In this document: positions 24,157-63,899 of the stretch, one piece after another
Numbering within the stretch: position 1 is the stretch's first letter
How the letters are laid out: every line of letters starts with the position of its first letter
Origin: Cyprinodon diabolis
Taxonomy: Eukaryota > Chordata > Actinopteri > Cyprinodontiformes > Cyprinodontidae
Reading direction: 5' to 3'
NCBI GenBank assembly: GCA_030533445.1
Contig: CM060081.1
Span: 17,602,155 to 17,666,154, forward strand
Length of the DNA: 64,000 nucleotides
Position numbers and translations under genes: made by a program
The notes under the pieces: model-generated
Database searches by the model: none
Seen by the model: only the letters and a program-made list of their open reading frames with translations
Told to the model about the DNA's origin: nothing

Positions 24157-25559
24157 GTAAGGGTTTTACACCTACTGTTTATTAGAGCAAAGATAAAGCT
24201 CATTAATGATAGCTAAAACTACACCAGTATGTAAAAGAAGAATGATTAAATAATTACAAAATGCAGGAAACTCAATATTTGTTTAGGCTCTACAATGAAA
24301 AGTTATTGAAGCTAAGATGAAAAGGTAAAATCTAACTTTTTTTGTTTATTTTTTTCATCTACTGTTATTTTCCTATATCAGTCTATATCAATAGACAACT
24401 CACCATCATGAATGGGTTAAGCAGCAGCATACCACACGTCACTGACCAAATTTCCAGAATAAGGTGTTGCCCGGCCTTAGATCAGGTTATTTCAGGGATA
24501 GTTGTTCTGGGTATTTACATTGAAACAGATAAAGTGAAACTGAATGTTTTTTGTTAAACAAAAATAATACAAAAAAGTTAATATATATTATTTTCGTGCC
24601 AAAATATAAAATATTGCTCATCTGATGAGGTTATAAAGAACATTTGTTTTTTAATACATAGGGTTTAGCAAAACATTTGGAATAAACAGTTGCTACAGCT
24701 GGTGAGTTGTAGTTTTAAGAACAGAGTTATGCAGCAATGGCATGTTTACTTATTACATGAGAGGATTTTCTAAAAATTTTAACCTATAAAAAGTATTAAT
24801 CTTTAAATTCATGACCAGATTAAAGGGGTGCTTCCCCTTCCCAGTACCGCCATGCTGTGAGGCCATGGCATTTTAGCTCAAAATGTACACCACATGAATA
24901 TAGTCTTTTCACTACTTTATTTTTTGACTTTAAAACGTCTAATGTGCTCTTCTGTGGGCAAGGTGTAGAAACCTTCTTTCATTCCTCTAACAATGGTTGG
25001 GAACTCTTTTTAAGCCTTGGTACAATCAAAACCAAAAGTTAAAGCTTTAGAGCTTAGAACCATTATTTTCCTTATAGCCTTAATGTGACTAAACATTTCC
25101 CGCTTTAGGTCAGTAAATACCAAAATAATGAGCGTCTATATTCCTCACTATGTTGAAATTTTGAGTTTTAAAAACACTAAAATGACTAAGCCTTTAGATC
25201 ATGCAGAAAAGCTCAGATTATGATAGGATGGCCTGGTAAACTTGTGATTTGAGGTAAATGAAGCCCTCCCTGTTAATTTCTTTGGAGAAAACACCTCAAA
25301 CACACAGTTACCTTGTGTGACACCAAGAGAAAATTAAAAAGAAATCACACAACATACTCAGAAGATAATTGATTTCCATATATCTTGATTATCTGGCAGA
25401 ATTCCCAGAGCCCGGAATACCACTCAGAGAGGAAGAAGCCATTTCTTCATATATCAGCATAAACATCTGGATCTCAGTGTACAATATCAAATTATATCGT
25501 TTAGTCATAAGAGTGCTTATTACATTTAGAACAACAGGTGAGAATTTGCAAGCCTGAGA

Positions 25560-25710
25560 ACACATCACAGTTGTGAGGTACGGGGGTGGCAGCATCATGT
25601 TGTAGGGCTGTTTTCTCAGGAAAGAATGGTGCATCTCTCTAATTCATGGCATTACAAGGAATGGAATTAATATGAAAATATTCCAGCAACATCTCAAGAC
25701 ATCACACAGG
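25560..25710 (+). pseudogene. Tc1 transposase scrap (GGGS block)
   Basis: GGTACGGGGGTGGCAGCATC and what follows encode the Tc1 core block GGGSIML-stop-GCF in one frame. The later text, CAACATCTCAAGACATCA, also matches the downstream part of such transposons. Only about 150 bases survive. Confidence 0.7.
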
Positions 25711-26162
25711 TAAAACTTTGGGGGAAAAAAAGTATTTTAAATGAAAAATAACACTAAATAGTGAATCACCAAAGTAGTTATAAAGTGGCCAAATGATGAT
25801 AAAATCAACAAAGCTGTAGCCATCATTAATCCCTGATCTTAGCACAAAAGAAAATGTGTGCAGAGATGAACTAGTATATGTAAACAAGGCTACAAAAAGA
25901 CCTGAATCCTTCCTACCAGTTCTGTCAGGAAGATGGATACATTTCCAGAAAATCATATAATGATCTTATACAATAAAACCCCAAATCACACAATTTGAAA
26001 ACAATTCTACAAAAATATTGAGGAAAAGTTTAGTGAGTAAAACATTGTTTGTTTTTATAATGCAAATGTCTCTTTACCTAAAGACAGAGTAACTCAGATT
26101 TTGCTAAATTTTGTAATTTTAGACAGAGGCTCTTTGTTTCTTGAATATTGCTGTATTGACCA

Positions 26163-26167
<5 letters not shown>

Positions 26168-26236
<69 letters not shown>
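26168..26236. repeat. (TA)n microsatellite, 69 bases
   Basis: This is a pure TA dinucleotide run. Open frames of repeated Tyr-Ile on both strands arise only from this repeat. Confidence 0.97.
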
Positions 26237-26238
<2 letters not shown>

Positions 26239-27839
26239 AATTGGAGGAAAAAAAGGTTCTGGTTTTGTGATAGGTAGGAGCTCATTTTCTACCACTGAAG
26301 CAATGTGTCCTCTTGGTACGAAATGTAAGATGGTTTCTCTGCAACCACAGTTGATGAAAAATCTGCATTGATTCATGACAGTGTACTCCCTTTTCTCTTC
26401 TTGTTCAGCTCTCACCTCCAGTAACATCTACCTGATAAAACTGTAGATTACTGTGGTCAATAGTTCTTTCTCACCCCTCGGCTAATTGTTGTAGGTACAA
26501 ACAGGTTGAGGGAATATTGGCCAGAAAAAGAGCAGGGCTAAATTAGCACAATGAGTGGAAATCGTTTTTAGACGTTTACTTTTATTCACCAAGAGTTAAA
26601 AAAAAGTAATTCAGTGCCATTACTATGTATACCCATGTCTTCACAACTTAACCTTAGTTTCACATGGAGATCAAAATGTTAAAATGTAACACGACATCAG
26701 CAACATCCTATGAATTATTGATGCAAGGATTTCTTGTTCCTTTAAATTTTCCATCAGACTGCCTCCAGCAAAGAAAAAGAGCCATTTTCCGGGATTAAGC
26801 TTGCATTTTGGTCTAAATAAAGTCTGTCTACTTTGGAACAATAAAATCGTAGGTGATTACATTAAGTGACATGTGCAGAAAAGCAGTTTCTTCACTTGAG
26901 AGTTTTCAGAAGGTACATTCTGTCTTCTAACCATGAGTTCAAGCACATCTTTCCCCTCATTTAGGCACGTAGAGGTTGTGACATGAATGCAAAGTAGAGA
27001 GGCTGAGGTTCTTGAATGCAACTTTACTGTAATGTGTCTGGTTAATGATCCACCTGGCAATGTCTGTTCAGGATGAAGAGAGGGTTTGCTCTGGTTGTTG
27101 TGCAGAGGTGGATCACAGCGACAAATGGAAACATTTGAATTTGCCTAATTTGGTAGATTCAAGCTGCACAATGGCGATTAACTTGTTCTCAGTTCTACTA
27201 AAGAGTAACTATTTGGAAATTTTCCATTTGTGGAGCGAGAAATACAGTGAGGGAAATAAGTATTTGAACACCCTCCTATTAATTCTACGTTCTCCCCCTT
27301 AGAAATCATGAAGGGGCGGGAATTATCATTGTAGCTGCATGCTCTCTGTGAAAAAAATAAAAAAACAGAAATCCCAATGTATGATTTTTTAAAATATTTA
27401 TTTTTATGATACAGCTGCAAATAAGTATTTGAACACCTGAGAAGATCAATGTTAATAATTGGTACAGTAGCCTTTGCAATTACAGAGGTCCAACGTTTCC
27501 TGTAGTTTTTCCACCAGGTTTGCACACACTGCAGGAGGGATTTTGGCCCACTCCTCCACACAGACATTGACAGTCATGTTTAACTTCTTGCATTTTCTAA
27601 TGATTGATCCAACAGTTGACCTGCTTGGTTATTTCCCTGAAGCCCTATCCAGCCCTGTAGAGCTATAAAAGTTTGTCTCCAGTGTCTTTGTACAGCTCTT
27701 TGGTCTTGGCCATGTTTGTAGTTGGATTCTTACTGATTGTATGGGCCGGACAGGTGTTGTTATGCAGCTAACGACCTCAAACAGGTGCATCTAATTTAAG
27801 ATAATAAATGGAGTGGAGATGGACATTATGAAGGCTGAC

Positions 27840-28385
27840 TAAGGCTACATTCACACTGCAGGCCTTAATGCTCAATTCAGATTTTTTGTAAAATCAGATG
27901 TTTTTTTGTAAAATCAGACTTTTTTTTGTAAAATCAGATCTTTTTTGTAAAATCCGATTTTTTTTGCGTTGCTGTTCACATTTCCAAATATATGTGACTT
28001 GTATGTGATCTCCTGTGTGAACTGCATTCATACAACCTAAGTGTGATGCATGCAGAGTAGAAGAAGCAATGATGTCACAAGCCAGCGTGCTCTGTGTTTA
28101 CGGAAGTAAACATGGATGGTAGTGCTGGAGAACATCTAGCGATCTTTCCCAACCTTAAAAACTCAATCTGTCCAGGATGGTTAAACATAAATACTACTCT
28201 CTGCATTATCATTCACCATTGTTGTTGTTTTTCATGCCACTTCTGCACCGCAAGAAGCAGAAAAGTGACCACCGTCGGGTATTAATGACATTCAGGTCGG
28301 ATGGATGCGACCTGGCTGTTCAGACACAGGTAGCATTTGAAAAGATCAGATTCGTATTGTATCTATGAGTGTCAGAATTCTAGCT
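27840..28385 (+). mobile_element. Second repeat nested inside the Tc1 relic
   Basis: The sequence begins GGCTACATTCACACTGCAGG and contains GTTTACGGAAGTAAACATGG, text that recurs in fish genomes as a DNA-transposon-like repeat. No matching right terminal repeat was found, so its superfamily is unclear. Confidence 0.5.
27876..27966 (+). repeat. Short tandem repeat, unit about 20 bp, four to five copies
   Basis: The core TTTTTTGTAAAATCAGA recurs at about 20-base spacing with one or two changes per copy (spacing varies with the T-run). The last copy ends in CCGATTTTTTTTGCG, which is the normal repeat sequence, so the array looks like local slippage in the nested element. Confidence 0.8.
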
Positions 28386-28609
28386 GATTGACAGGTGTTC
28401 AAATAGTTCTTTGCAGCTGTATCATACAAATAGTTTAAAAAATAATAGATTGAGATTTCTAGATTTTTTTTTAGATGATGTCTCTCATAGTGGACATGCA
28501 CCTAAAATGACAATTTCAGACCCCTACATGATTTCTAAGAGGAAGAACTTGCAAAATAGCAGGGTATTTAAATACTTGTTTTCAATCTTTTTCTCCAGTT
28601 GTGGCTACT

Positions 28610-28945
28610 TTCAATTCAATTCAGTTTATTTATATAGCGCCAAATTCACAACACATGTCATCTCAAGGCACTGTACAGTTCAACCAGATCATACAGTCAA
28701 ATTGATACAAAGTTTTCTATCTAAGGAAAACCAGTTGATTGCATTGACTCATTGACTCAAATACAATCCCTCACACTAAGCATTCTTGTAGCGACAGTGG
28801 AGAGGAAAAACTCCCTTTTAACAGGAAGAAACCTCCAGCAGAACCAGGCTCAGTGTGAGCGGCCATCTGCTGAGGCCGACTGGGGTTCAAGGAGACAGAA
28901 GCAGAGATACAAAAAGCAGCTGTAAAAGGCGGCCCCTACTTCTTT
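28610..28945 (-). mobile_element. LINE 3' end (family also present at 58 kb)
   Basis: The plus-strand text CAGTTTATTTATATAGCGCC, CATGTCATCTCAAGGCAC, GAAACCTCCAGCAGAACCAG and CTCAGTGTGAGCGGCCATCT matches the second copy at 58040-58340. There it is joined to a reverse transcriptase frame on the minus strand, so this is the 3' end of a minus-strand LINE. Confidence 0.65.
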
Positions 28946-30054
28946 GGGGGATTATTTATTTACCAGATCTGCGCATGTGGAGACTCCAATTCTTCTTTCC
29001 AAAACTTCTCAAGCTCTGTCAGATTAAACTGAGAATATCTGGGAACATAATTTTCACATCTTACCATAGCAGATTCAGCTGTGGATCTCTGCAGCTCCTC
29101 CAGAGTTACCCTCAACCTCCTAGGCTGTTGGTGTTAAATGCCAAGTTTTTACTCGTTTGGAGTGTTCTTAAAATATTTCCATTTTTAGATTTTTTTATTT
29201 TAACAACCTAACCCTGCTTCAAAATTCCTAACAGAATGTGCACTAGTATTCTCTAATGAACCCTTAAGGCTTTCACAGAGCAGCAAGTTACACACAGAGC
29301 TCATTAATGATAAGGTGACTTTTGAGGGCAGTTAATTGCACTGGATATTTTTTGGGGGGATAAAGAAAAGGCTGGCTATGGGTATTCTTTTTTCATCCAC
29401 TTATTTAATTATGTGCCAGTGAACAGCTCAGCTGTCATTTAATATCCCATTATCATGCTTTAAAGTTTATTGTTTTAATCTGAAATGTGAATTGCTTAAG
29501 GGGTGTTAATATTTTGGTTAACTATTTCAAGATGATCAGTATAGAGTGTCAAAATGAAACTGCTTTTTTTTTTCCTTTATTTAATACTGAATACTGGAAA
29601 AGCTCCATGTTTGATTACATAAACATTTCTTGTAACTGTTTGTGGTGACTCACAAGAAATTCTTCTTCTTATGACTGCAGTTGCTTTTATCATCACGCTC
29701 AACCAGGATGATGATGATGCTGTCTAATTTAAATTAATGTAGTATCTAATTAATGTAGTAATATATTTAAAGATTATAACTTTGATTTTCTTTGAAAGGA
29801 ACCCTGATTTTGTATTAATGTTGTAAAGTTTAAATCAGTCTATAAGCTTAAGTTTATTGGGTTTTTGTACTCATGTGGCTTAAAGGGCTCTATTCAGTAA
29901 CTTTACAAAATAACATAGATCAGCTAACTCTTTCTCAGCAGATGCCTTTACATGGTGATTAAGAAATTATTTCTTATATGGCCCCTGAAAAAGCTCTTTA
30001 AAGAAAAGTTCTGACTATGTTTCAAGTGGGATGTCATGAAAGAATTACCGCTAG

Positions 30055-31560
30055 TGTGCTATCACTGTGATGCAGTGAGGACCCAGAATTTCAGTCATAC
30101 ACAACAAAAGAAAGTTTAAATATTTATTGAAATCTGTAATCCTAAATAGGCAGTAAGTCACCAGCAATGAGATTGGGAAACTTAGAGGGAAGAGAGATGG
30201 GATAGTTGGTGGGTAGAGATTTGTGGGCAAGGTAAAGCTCAGAATCCGTGGGAGGGGGGGGGGTGGGATGCGTGATTTTTAGTTCTCAGTTGTAGACTGG
30301 TGCAGTGTTGTGCAAGAAAGCGTTCAATGAGTGGCGTTCACTGAATACGTTCTTATTTTTTGTGATTGGTGAGCTGCCCGGATCAGTTTTAAAGTAATGA
30401 GCATAAACGTGATCGACGTTCACTGTGAGAAATGAGTGACACACACAGTTCAAGTTTGCATTCAGTTGATAATGACACTTTTCATTGGATAACATCAGGT
30501 TTTACTGCACTAATTACGGCAAACAGCATGTAGACAGACCAGCATGTTTACTGCTAGTACTAGTGTGTGCGATTCAGACTCTACTGGTATTTCTGATGAC
30601 AGTTTTGCAAAGCGCTTGGCAGAGTTTTATGAACTAACAAACATACAGTATATCTTGACTACCTTGACTGCATCGAGAATTTTCCATTTCTTTCTATATA
30701 TTATGATCACACATTTAAAGAGTGTAATATGATGTTCTACTGTGTAGAATTGTGGCTTAATTTACCAAATTAACCTTTACAAGTTAATCTATAGGTTTTG
30801 GAACATAGTCCTTTATTTTAAAAAGTGAACTATGATCATAAGCTAGTTCATTTTCATCTGTGTGAACTGAACTTTCAGCTTCTTATTTTTTCTTGTTATG
30901 AACTGGCATAACTTTGGGTTGGTGACGCCAGGGTGATGTCACTGTGGATCTTATGAAACTGCAAATGTCCATCCTTGGCTCAACCTTAAGATCTGATCCA
31001 GCACATCAACAAAAAAAGATTAAACCGGAAGCAAGCTTCATGCTTACCGGCCCAGAAGCTTGACAGGAATCAGAGGTCAGGGAAAAGAAACTAGGTCATA
31101 GTCGTGGAAGCAGAATAAGGGTCAGTCTTGAATCTGTAGTTGGGGTGCAGAATTAAGGTTAAACCCAGGGAGGCAGATTCGGTTTGGGGTTAGGCAGAAG
31201 GCAGCATTCATACAGGAAGCAAAAAAAAAAAAAAAGTTTGAAGACCAGATATCAGAAGCCAGGGGAATTTTTTGACCTAAGGTAGAACTTGGAAATCCAG
31301 GAGGCAGAATTGAGACAGAGATCAGGCAGGCATGTCAGCAAGGAAGAAACGATGGACACTTAGCCACACAAGGCTTTCAATAATCTGTTGCTGTTTATCT
31401 GCCGTAGAGCAGTAAGTACAACCAGGTAAACATGTGGAGTAAATAAATGCATGATCAGTTAGCTGGCAAGGAGAGGCTGGTGAAACTAACTTCCGCACAG
31501 ATAGGATCTGAAGCAGAGAGAAGCGGTGCAGACAAACAGGTCCAAATCATTAAGATCACA
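30055..31560. other. Repeat-like intron sequence, family not recognised
   Basis: The stretch includes a G-run (GGGAGGGGGGGGGGTGGG near 30251) and a purine-rich segment with many CAGG/GGCAGA words (31010-31510) typical of decayed fish repeats. I could not tie it to a named family, and no reading frame stands out. Confidence 0.35.
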
Positions 31561-33006
31561 ATGAGTTTGTGGAAGTTTTAGCCCTCCTTCATCAATTTAT
31601 ATGATTTTATCAATTGAGAACAACTCCAAATAAAACAAAAATCATGCACGTGGGATACCATGCAACATTAGATACACTTTTGTGTTTCAAAAGTGACAAC
31701 TGTAAAGGTTGTCACAACTTTTTCAACTATGTAGCATCTGCACTTTGGTTGGTGGAGGCAGACATTTGCATTAGCCAGATCCTTTTAAGGTAAATCCTGT
31801 GAAATAACTTTCAAATCATAGTCTTGAATACAGGAACAAACTATCCGCAGTGATGTTAAACAAACAATAGCCTGGTGCACAATCCAAAGGTTTTAACCAC
31901 TTTTGGAGAACTGAAAAACAATAAATTCTACACAAGAAAAAAGGGATGATGTTGTCGTTCAAAGATCTGCAAGAACAAAATTACTTGATTCTGTTCTCGC
32001 GGCTTTTTGGAGATGTATATTCTGTGAAGAATTCTTTTCAAGAATGAAGTTTGACAAATATGGATGGTCAGAAATTAGATGTGGGCATTGATCTAAACTG
32101 ACAAATACTTCTATGTGAGGGATATAAAGACTTCCCATTTATTTTGTCATTGACTTTTTATTTTTGTGAAGTCTTGGTTTTTTCCTGGCTAATATGTTCC
32201 CTACAAGAACAAAGACTTTGTTTCATCAACAAACAAAAGGAAAAACAGAATTATTTTTGGCAAGGGATTTTTCATATATCATACAAATTTACTTGAGGGA
32301 TGCTTGAGAAGTCTCCATTGGGAAATTTCACTGCCACATTTGTCATGATGTAACCACTACCATTTTACATTTCTGACCAATCGTACAGCTATACTGGGGG
32401 GCACCAAACAAGGAGAACGTTCTGCCCACCTAAAGTGTCAAAAAGGCTGCAAGACCTCTTAAACCAGGGCTATGATAAAATAGTAATGTAATTGCTTTTA
32501 TCATCTGTTTACAATTATTAAGAAATAAAAATGTTTTAAACATAAATAAATCAACAAATGCAGGTTTTAGCTGTATCTTTTGTAAAGGTTGCATACCCCT
32601 GGACTGGACTGATGTGTGAAAACTTATCTGGAGATAACAAATGTTAAATTTTGTAGCTGTGAAAACAAACTTAATACTTGCTTTTGTGAAGGTTGTGAAA
32701 CATAGTTAGCAGTTAAAATATCATTGTAATTCACAGATGTAGATATGTATTCCTTTCAAGTTGTCTTTCACTAGCCAATATTAGCTAAAAAGAGGGGATT
32801 TGTCTGAATAGCCATCAGCTTCAAGCCTATTATCACTTTTTCAAACCTTAGTTTAAAATGTCCAAAGGATCCATTTAGCATTTTAATTTCTTGTTTTTTT
32901 TCTCTTGCTCCCTTTAGGTGGTGCTAAGGATGGTTTTGCATCATCATACCTGGAGGTGATCTTAAACTATCTGTGCAGTTTTTCTCCCCTGAACCTTGAA
33001 GTGGCA

Positions 33007-59945
<26,939 letters not shown>

Positions 59946-60120
59946 TGCACGTATGACAACCTGCTTATGGCAGGAGCACAAAGACTCCTTAGTCACACTA
60001 GTCGGTTACTGTCTGAGGACACGAATGTGATAAAATACTTGTAGCTGCTGTATCATAGGACCGAGCTGCCTTTGTTGGTAAAATGTAATCTGTGTGCATA
60101 TTCATACACAGAGACACCTC

Positions 60121-60126
60121 AATAAA
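60121..60126 (+). terminator. mst1r: Poly(A) signal AATAAA of mst1r
   Basis: An AATAAA lies 176 bases after the mst1r stop, in AT-rich sequence. It is the first in that stretch and likely ends the transcript. Confidence 0.6.
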
Positions 60127-60439
60127 TTCGATTTTCATAAAAAACCCAAATGATTCAGTTTCTTTAACCAATGATTATGGCTTAAAACTAAAGTACCAGT
60201 CAAATGCCAGCCAAATGGCAGCCCACTTCCCTGCAACTCCCGGCAAAATCCCCTCCAACTTCCACCCACTTGAATGACCCCCTCCTCCTGGACATGGATA
60301 TTTTTTCTTTATGCTGACTCTACCCTTTCACTGAAGTACAGGGTCTGACCAGGAGAAGGCACTTCTCTTTAGATCTTAATGTCCACAAATCATGACAGAA
60401 AGAATATTTTAGTAAAAAGATTGATGTTTAAAAAGGAAT

Positions 60440-61330
60440 TGTAGGGGACGAGCCAAGGGCCCATCACCGAAAGTGGGTAAATTTTGAATGGCTACTACTG
60501 AGATAACTGTTATGACTTTATTCTAAGATCTGACCCACATGCAGAAAACCAAACAGAGAGACCAGGGAAAGGTTTAACTGGTTTATTGAGAACTGGTAGA
60601 GATTGGTCCAGTGCTGCTCTGAACACTGGCGAACCGGGATTGGAAAGTGAAGGGGAACTTCCTGTGGTTAGTTCAGGCTCAGTGGGAAATTTGAGCTTTG
60701 ATGCAAAAGGGGATAAAGGCAACAGGACTCACGTTTCCAGAAAAGGTGTCTCTCTCTGAATCCAGTCGGTGTGGGTTGTTCCAGTAATTGACTTGCTCAT
60801 TGGAGGGCGGACAGGGTTTACCCAAGTTGAGGTGTTTCCTTGAGGAACGGAGGAGACGACTGCCACTTAGATATCCTATGGTACTTGAACGGTTTCTTGT
60901 TGAGATGAATCCCCTGCTCAGTGTGAAGCTCAAACAATCCTTTGGGGAAAGGTAGATCCAAACCTCCAGTTTGAATCCATAGCTAAGTTTGTAGCTAAAA
61001 CTATCTTTCCAGGGGGAGAAGGTCCATAACATCCAGTTTGCAGGATGACTTCCTGCCGAGACGCAAAGACAAAAACAACAAGGTTAAGGCTCAGGTTGAC
61101 AAAAACTCAGTTTGACTCAGCAAAACTCAGCTTGGCTAGAGTACCCAAAACTGGCAAACACTCTGGCATTGAGGTAGTGGCAGTCAGCAGTTTAAGAGTC
61201 CTCAGGTAATGAGGCAACCACCCGCAGGTGTGTGAGAGGACCAACGAGAACCAGGCGCCACCTGGTGGTGGAGGGAAAACACACAAAAACACAACCCACA
61301 CAAACTGGATTCCTAACAATAACAACACAA
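60440..61330. repeat. Probable interspersed repeat between mst1r and the next gene
   Basis: The sequence is GC-richer than its flanks and contains text typical of fish dispersed repeats (GAACCAGGCGCCACCTGGTG near 61250; GGTTTATTGAGAACTGG near 60578). The short minus-strand frames have no motif. The class was not recognised. Confidence 0.4.
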
Positions 61331-61408
61331 ACCAGTTTCTCAGGAATATATACCACATTAAATAATAGTTGTTTTTTTTTTGTTTTTATCTATGTTCTTA
61401 AAAAAAAA

Positions 61409-61446
61409 ATATATATATATTTATATATATATATATTTATATATAA
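61409..61446. repeat. Interrupted (TA)n tract
   Basis: TA runs broken by TTTA, directly after an A-run, in the intergenic region. Confidence 0.85.
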
Positions 61447-61449
61447 ATG

Positions 61450-63318
61450 TCCCTGTACTTTGCAGTATACACTGTTCAGAGCACCTTCTCCACGGCTGTA
61501 ATTGAACACCAACTGCTGACCTGCTGCTTTCTCCTCTTGTGGAGGCTGTCAGTGACTGTCTATTAGACAAATACTGGGTTAAGCCTTCACCTTGAATTTT
61601 GCATGAGAAAATGTTTTTTTATCTTTGGTCTTATGAAAAATTTTAATTTTCTGAGAAACCAACTGTGGTTAATTTTTAGTACTTATTAGCTATAATTCAA
61701 AACTATTGGAATTAAATGGTTTAATTTGTTCACAGTGTTTGTAGGGAATCTATAGAACATTTCAGAATTTCCCATTTAAACAAAATAACTGAAATAAATG
61801 AACATGTTGATATTTTAATTTATCAACATGCACATTTTGATTATTTATAGCCTAACTGTCCAGTGTTTTCTAAATAATACCCTTATTTCTTTGAAATCAT
61901 TAATTTTTAAGATTTTTTTTAAAACTTCGACAGATAACAAGAAAGCTATGAAGGAGTATTAAGATCTTTCTAATTTGACTGCACCACAAATCCGTATAAC
62001 AGAGAAAGACTTAAGAATTTATTTTTCCCTTTTATTTTGGGGGACCCTCCCTTGATAAGGTTTTTGGTCCACATTTTTTCTAATTCAGGTAAGAGCAGAT
62101 GCATTTTATTAAGGTTAGTCTATGTAGGCTACTCAACTTTACAAAATTATTGTTTTCCACATCTGAGAAATCCAGCAGGACAGCTGCAGGATATCTTAAT
62201 TATATTAGTTTTTTGGAAGGCTCTGACTGATAGTCTGAAAAGAGAGTTCTCCTTAAGGTGTGTTCAGGTTTAAACTGAAAGCATAACTGCATCCCATCCT
62301 TTAAATAACATACAAAAAAATAACAAAAAAAAGAGTTGTTTTCAATTGATGGACAACTTCTAGTTTTTCATTTTCATTATTTGACACTGCAAATACATTT
62401 TATCAAGCTTTAACTTACTGTGATGCTTAAAGCTCACAAGGCTGCATTAATATACATCATCCAGCTGCTGATTTTTTCCTTTTTCTATGTTTCTTGCTCT
62501 TCTATACTGCTACAATTTTTTAGACATTTCTCATCTCTATCGAAAACAGTAGGTTTGTGATCTCAGCCTCTGTGCCAACTACAGATCATTTGTCCCCTGC
62601 CTACTAAAATGCCTATGGTGCATCTCAGCATGTAACTGCCAAAGGCTAAATTAATGTGTTCTTTTGGGAAAGATGTTTTATGTTAAACACAATCATAGAC
62701 TTTATACTGCTCCAACTTTAATCCACTAGCGATATGCTTACAGGGCTGAACACAATTTTTGAGAGCATTTAGTACCAACATGATCTATTTTCAGAAGAAT
62801 AAGGATGAGATGAGTGGAGAAAAAAAAAACACTTTTTAAAGAGAAAACAGAAAAATATTTTTGTTTAGAATTTGAACACACCATAAGCGGTAGCACACAA
62901 AAGAAGGATTCTCCTTGTGTGTTGTAAATTTGTCTAAATAATGGAACATTAATAATCGGTTTTGTAATGTTAATTGTGACCTTATAAAGGTAGGGGCCTT
63001 TACTTCTCAGAAACAATGGCTTTATAAATCAAAAGCCCCAAATTATATTTCTGTCGATCTTGACCGTATTTAAACTTCTTAACTATAAATGCATGTTTAG
63101 AAATTAGTTATTTTCATCAGAAACACAAAATATATTACAAAATATAATCCAGCTTGCAGAAAAAGGAAGAATTGTATTTTGTTCTAACATTTCTTTGATG
63201 TACCAATACGTCTTAGCTAAAAATATTTTTGTCATTGGTAAATTTCCATTTTATTTATTTTACATTTGTGAAAAATGTGTGTGGGTTGTACCAGGGAAAA
63301 TCTATATCCTCTCAACCA
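61450..63318. other. AT-rich intergenic region, nothing recognised
   Basis: I saw no exon, RNA gene or named repeat. It would contain the promoter of the gene starting at 63319 if that exon is real. Confidence 0.4.
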
Positions 63319-63403
63319 TGAAGCCTGTTCTCCTACTGACCATTGTGTCAACTCTGGGTCAGGTTTGGGAAACTTCAGGACTACTGTCTGACTTTAAGGT
63401 AGG
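63319..63403 (+). CDS. Candidate first coding exon of a secreted protein, possibly MST1 (partial)
   Basis: ATG 63319 in a fair context (CAACCATGA) opens MKPVLLLTIVSTLGQVWETS, a plausible signal peptide. GLLSDFK follows and then a donor-like AAG|GTAGGA near 63399. An alternative donor, CAG|GTTTGG, lies inside the frame after LGQ. The residues after the signal peptide resemble the mature start of macrophage-stimulating protein and plasminogen-type precursors (PLNDF, PLDDY). MST1 lies in the same human region as MST1R. No PAN or kringle exon is inside the window, so the identity is a guess from seven residues and the neighbourhood. It may not be a gene. Confidence 0.35.
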
Positions 63404-63899
63404 ATAACTTCCTCAGCATGCATTGAAAGAGTCTTTTAAATTACCTAGTTTTAGAATTTAAAAGTTAAGACGTGACTAAAATTGTATTAGACAATTGGTG
63501 CAAAAAAATAAATGCCCAAGCTGATTTAGGGTTTAATGGGGTTGAGATCAAGACTGCAGGCAGCCTATTCTCTCCTCATCCAAATTCTAGAACTAGTATC
63601 TGATAAGCATTTGCCTGTGGGGGTAAATATTAACATCTTAGTGGACAGAATATGTCCCTTTATAATAGAGATATGTGTTTTCCAACTGAGACTGATATCT
63701 ACCTACAATAATATCAAACGTTGATTAGTCTGTTATTTGGGTGAGCCCCACATCTTCACAACACTCCACCCAAATATTAAACGATGTTAAGCAGCACTAA
63801 AATATGATAATACAGCACATATATAGGACATCATAATATATGATGGTAATTTGCCAACTATTTTATTAACATGCAAGACTTAGCTTTGCTTTCCTCCGT

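Larger units (their letters stand above)
27245..28590 (-). mobile_element. Internally deleted Tc1 element with long terminal repeats and a nested insertion
   Basis: The left end begins CAGTGAGGGAAATAAGTATT after a TA. About 195 bases from the left (27245-27440) match, inverted and imperfectly, about 28388-28587. An inner copy of the AAGTATTTGAACACC motif gives an IR/DR layout like that of Sleeping Beauty-type elements. On the minus strand, 27710-27470 reads the first residues of a Tc1 transposase (AKTKELYKDTGDK, with stops) and soon jumps to its last residues (EEWAKIPPAVCANLVEKLQ), so the catalytic core is deleted. The stretch 27840-28385 does not belong to a Tc1 and is a second insertion. 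The right boundary is approximate. Confidence 0.75.
24157..32917 (+). other. Probable mst1r intron 1
   Basis: This 8.8-kb stretch has no convincing coding exon. It holds a Tc1 transposase scrap (about 25.56-25.71 kb), a 69-bp (TA)n run, a nested Tc1 deletion element (27.2-28.6 kb), a LINE 3' end (28.6-28.9 kb) and G-rich and purine-rich repeat-like DNA at 30.1-31.5 kb. Confidence 0.5.

Noticed and set aside
26094..26427. Three frames with long Tyr-Ile alternation on both strands
   Set aside because: They only translate the (TA)n microsatellite.
27876..27966. Regularly spaced repeats that could suggest a CRISPR array
   Set aside because: Units are directly adjacent with no unique spacers, in a vertebrate intron within a DNA repeat.
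30251..30270. G-run as a possible G-quadruplex
   Set aside because: It is a single run within decayed repeat-like DNA with no promoter or gene beside it; not worth a separate claim.
60679..61032. 117-codon minus-strand frame downstream of mst1r
   Set aside because: It falls in repeat-like DNA, starts and ends at no splice or promoter signal, and matches no family I know.
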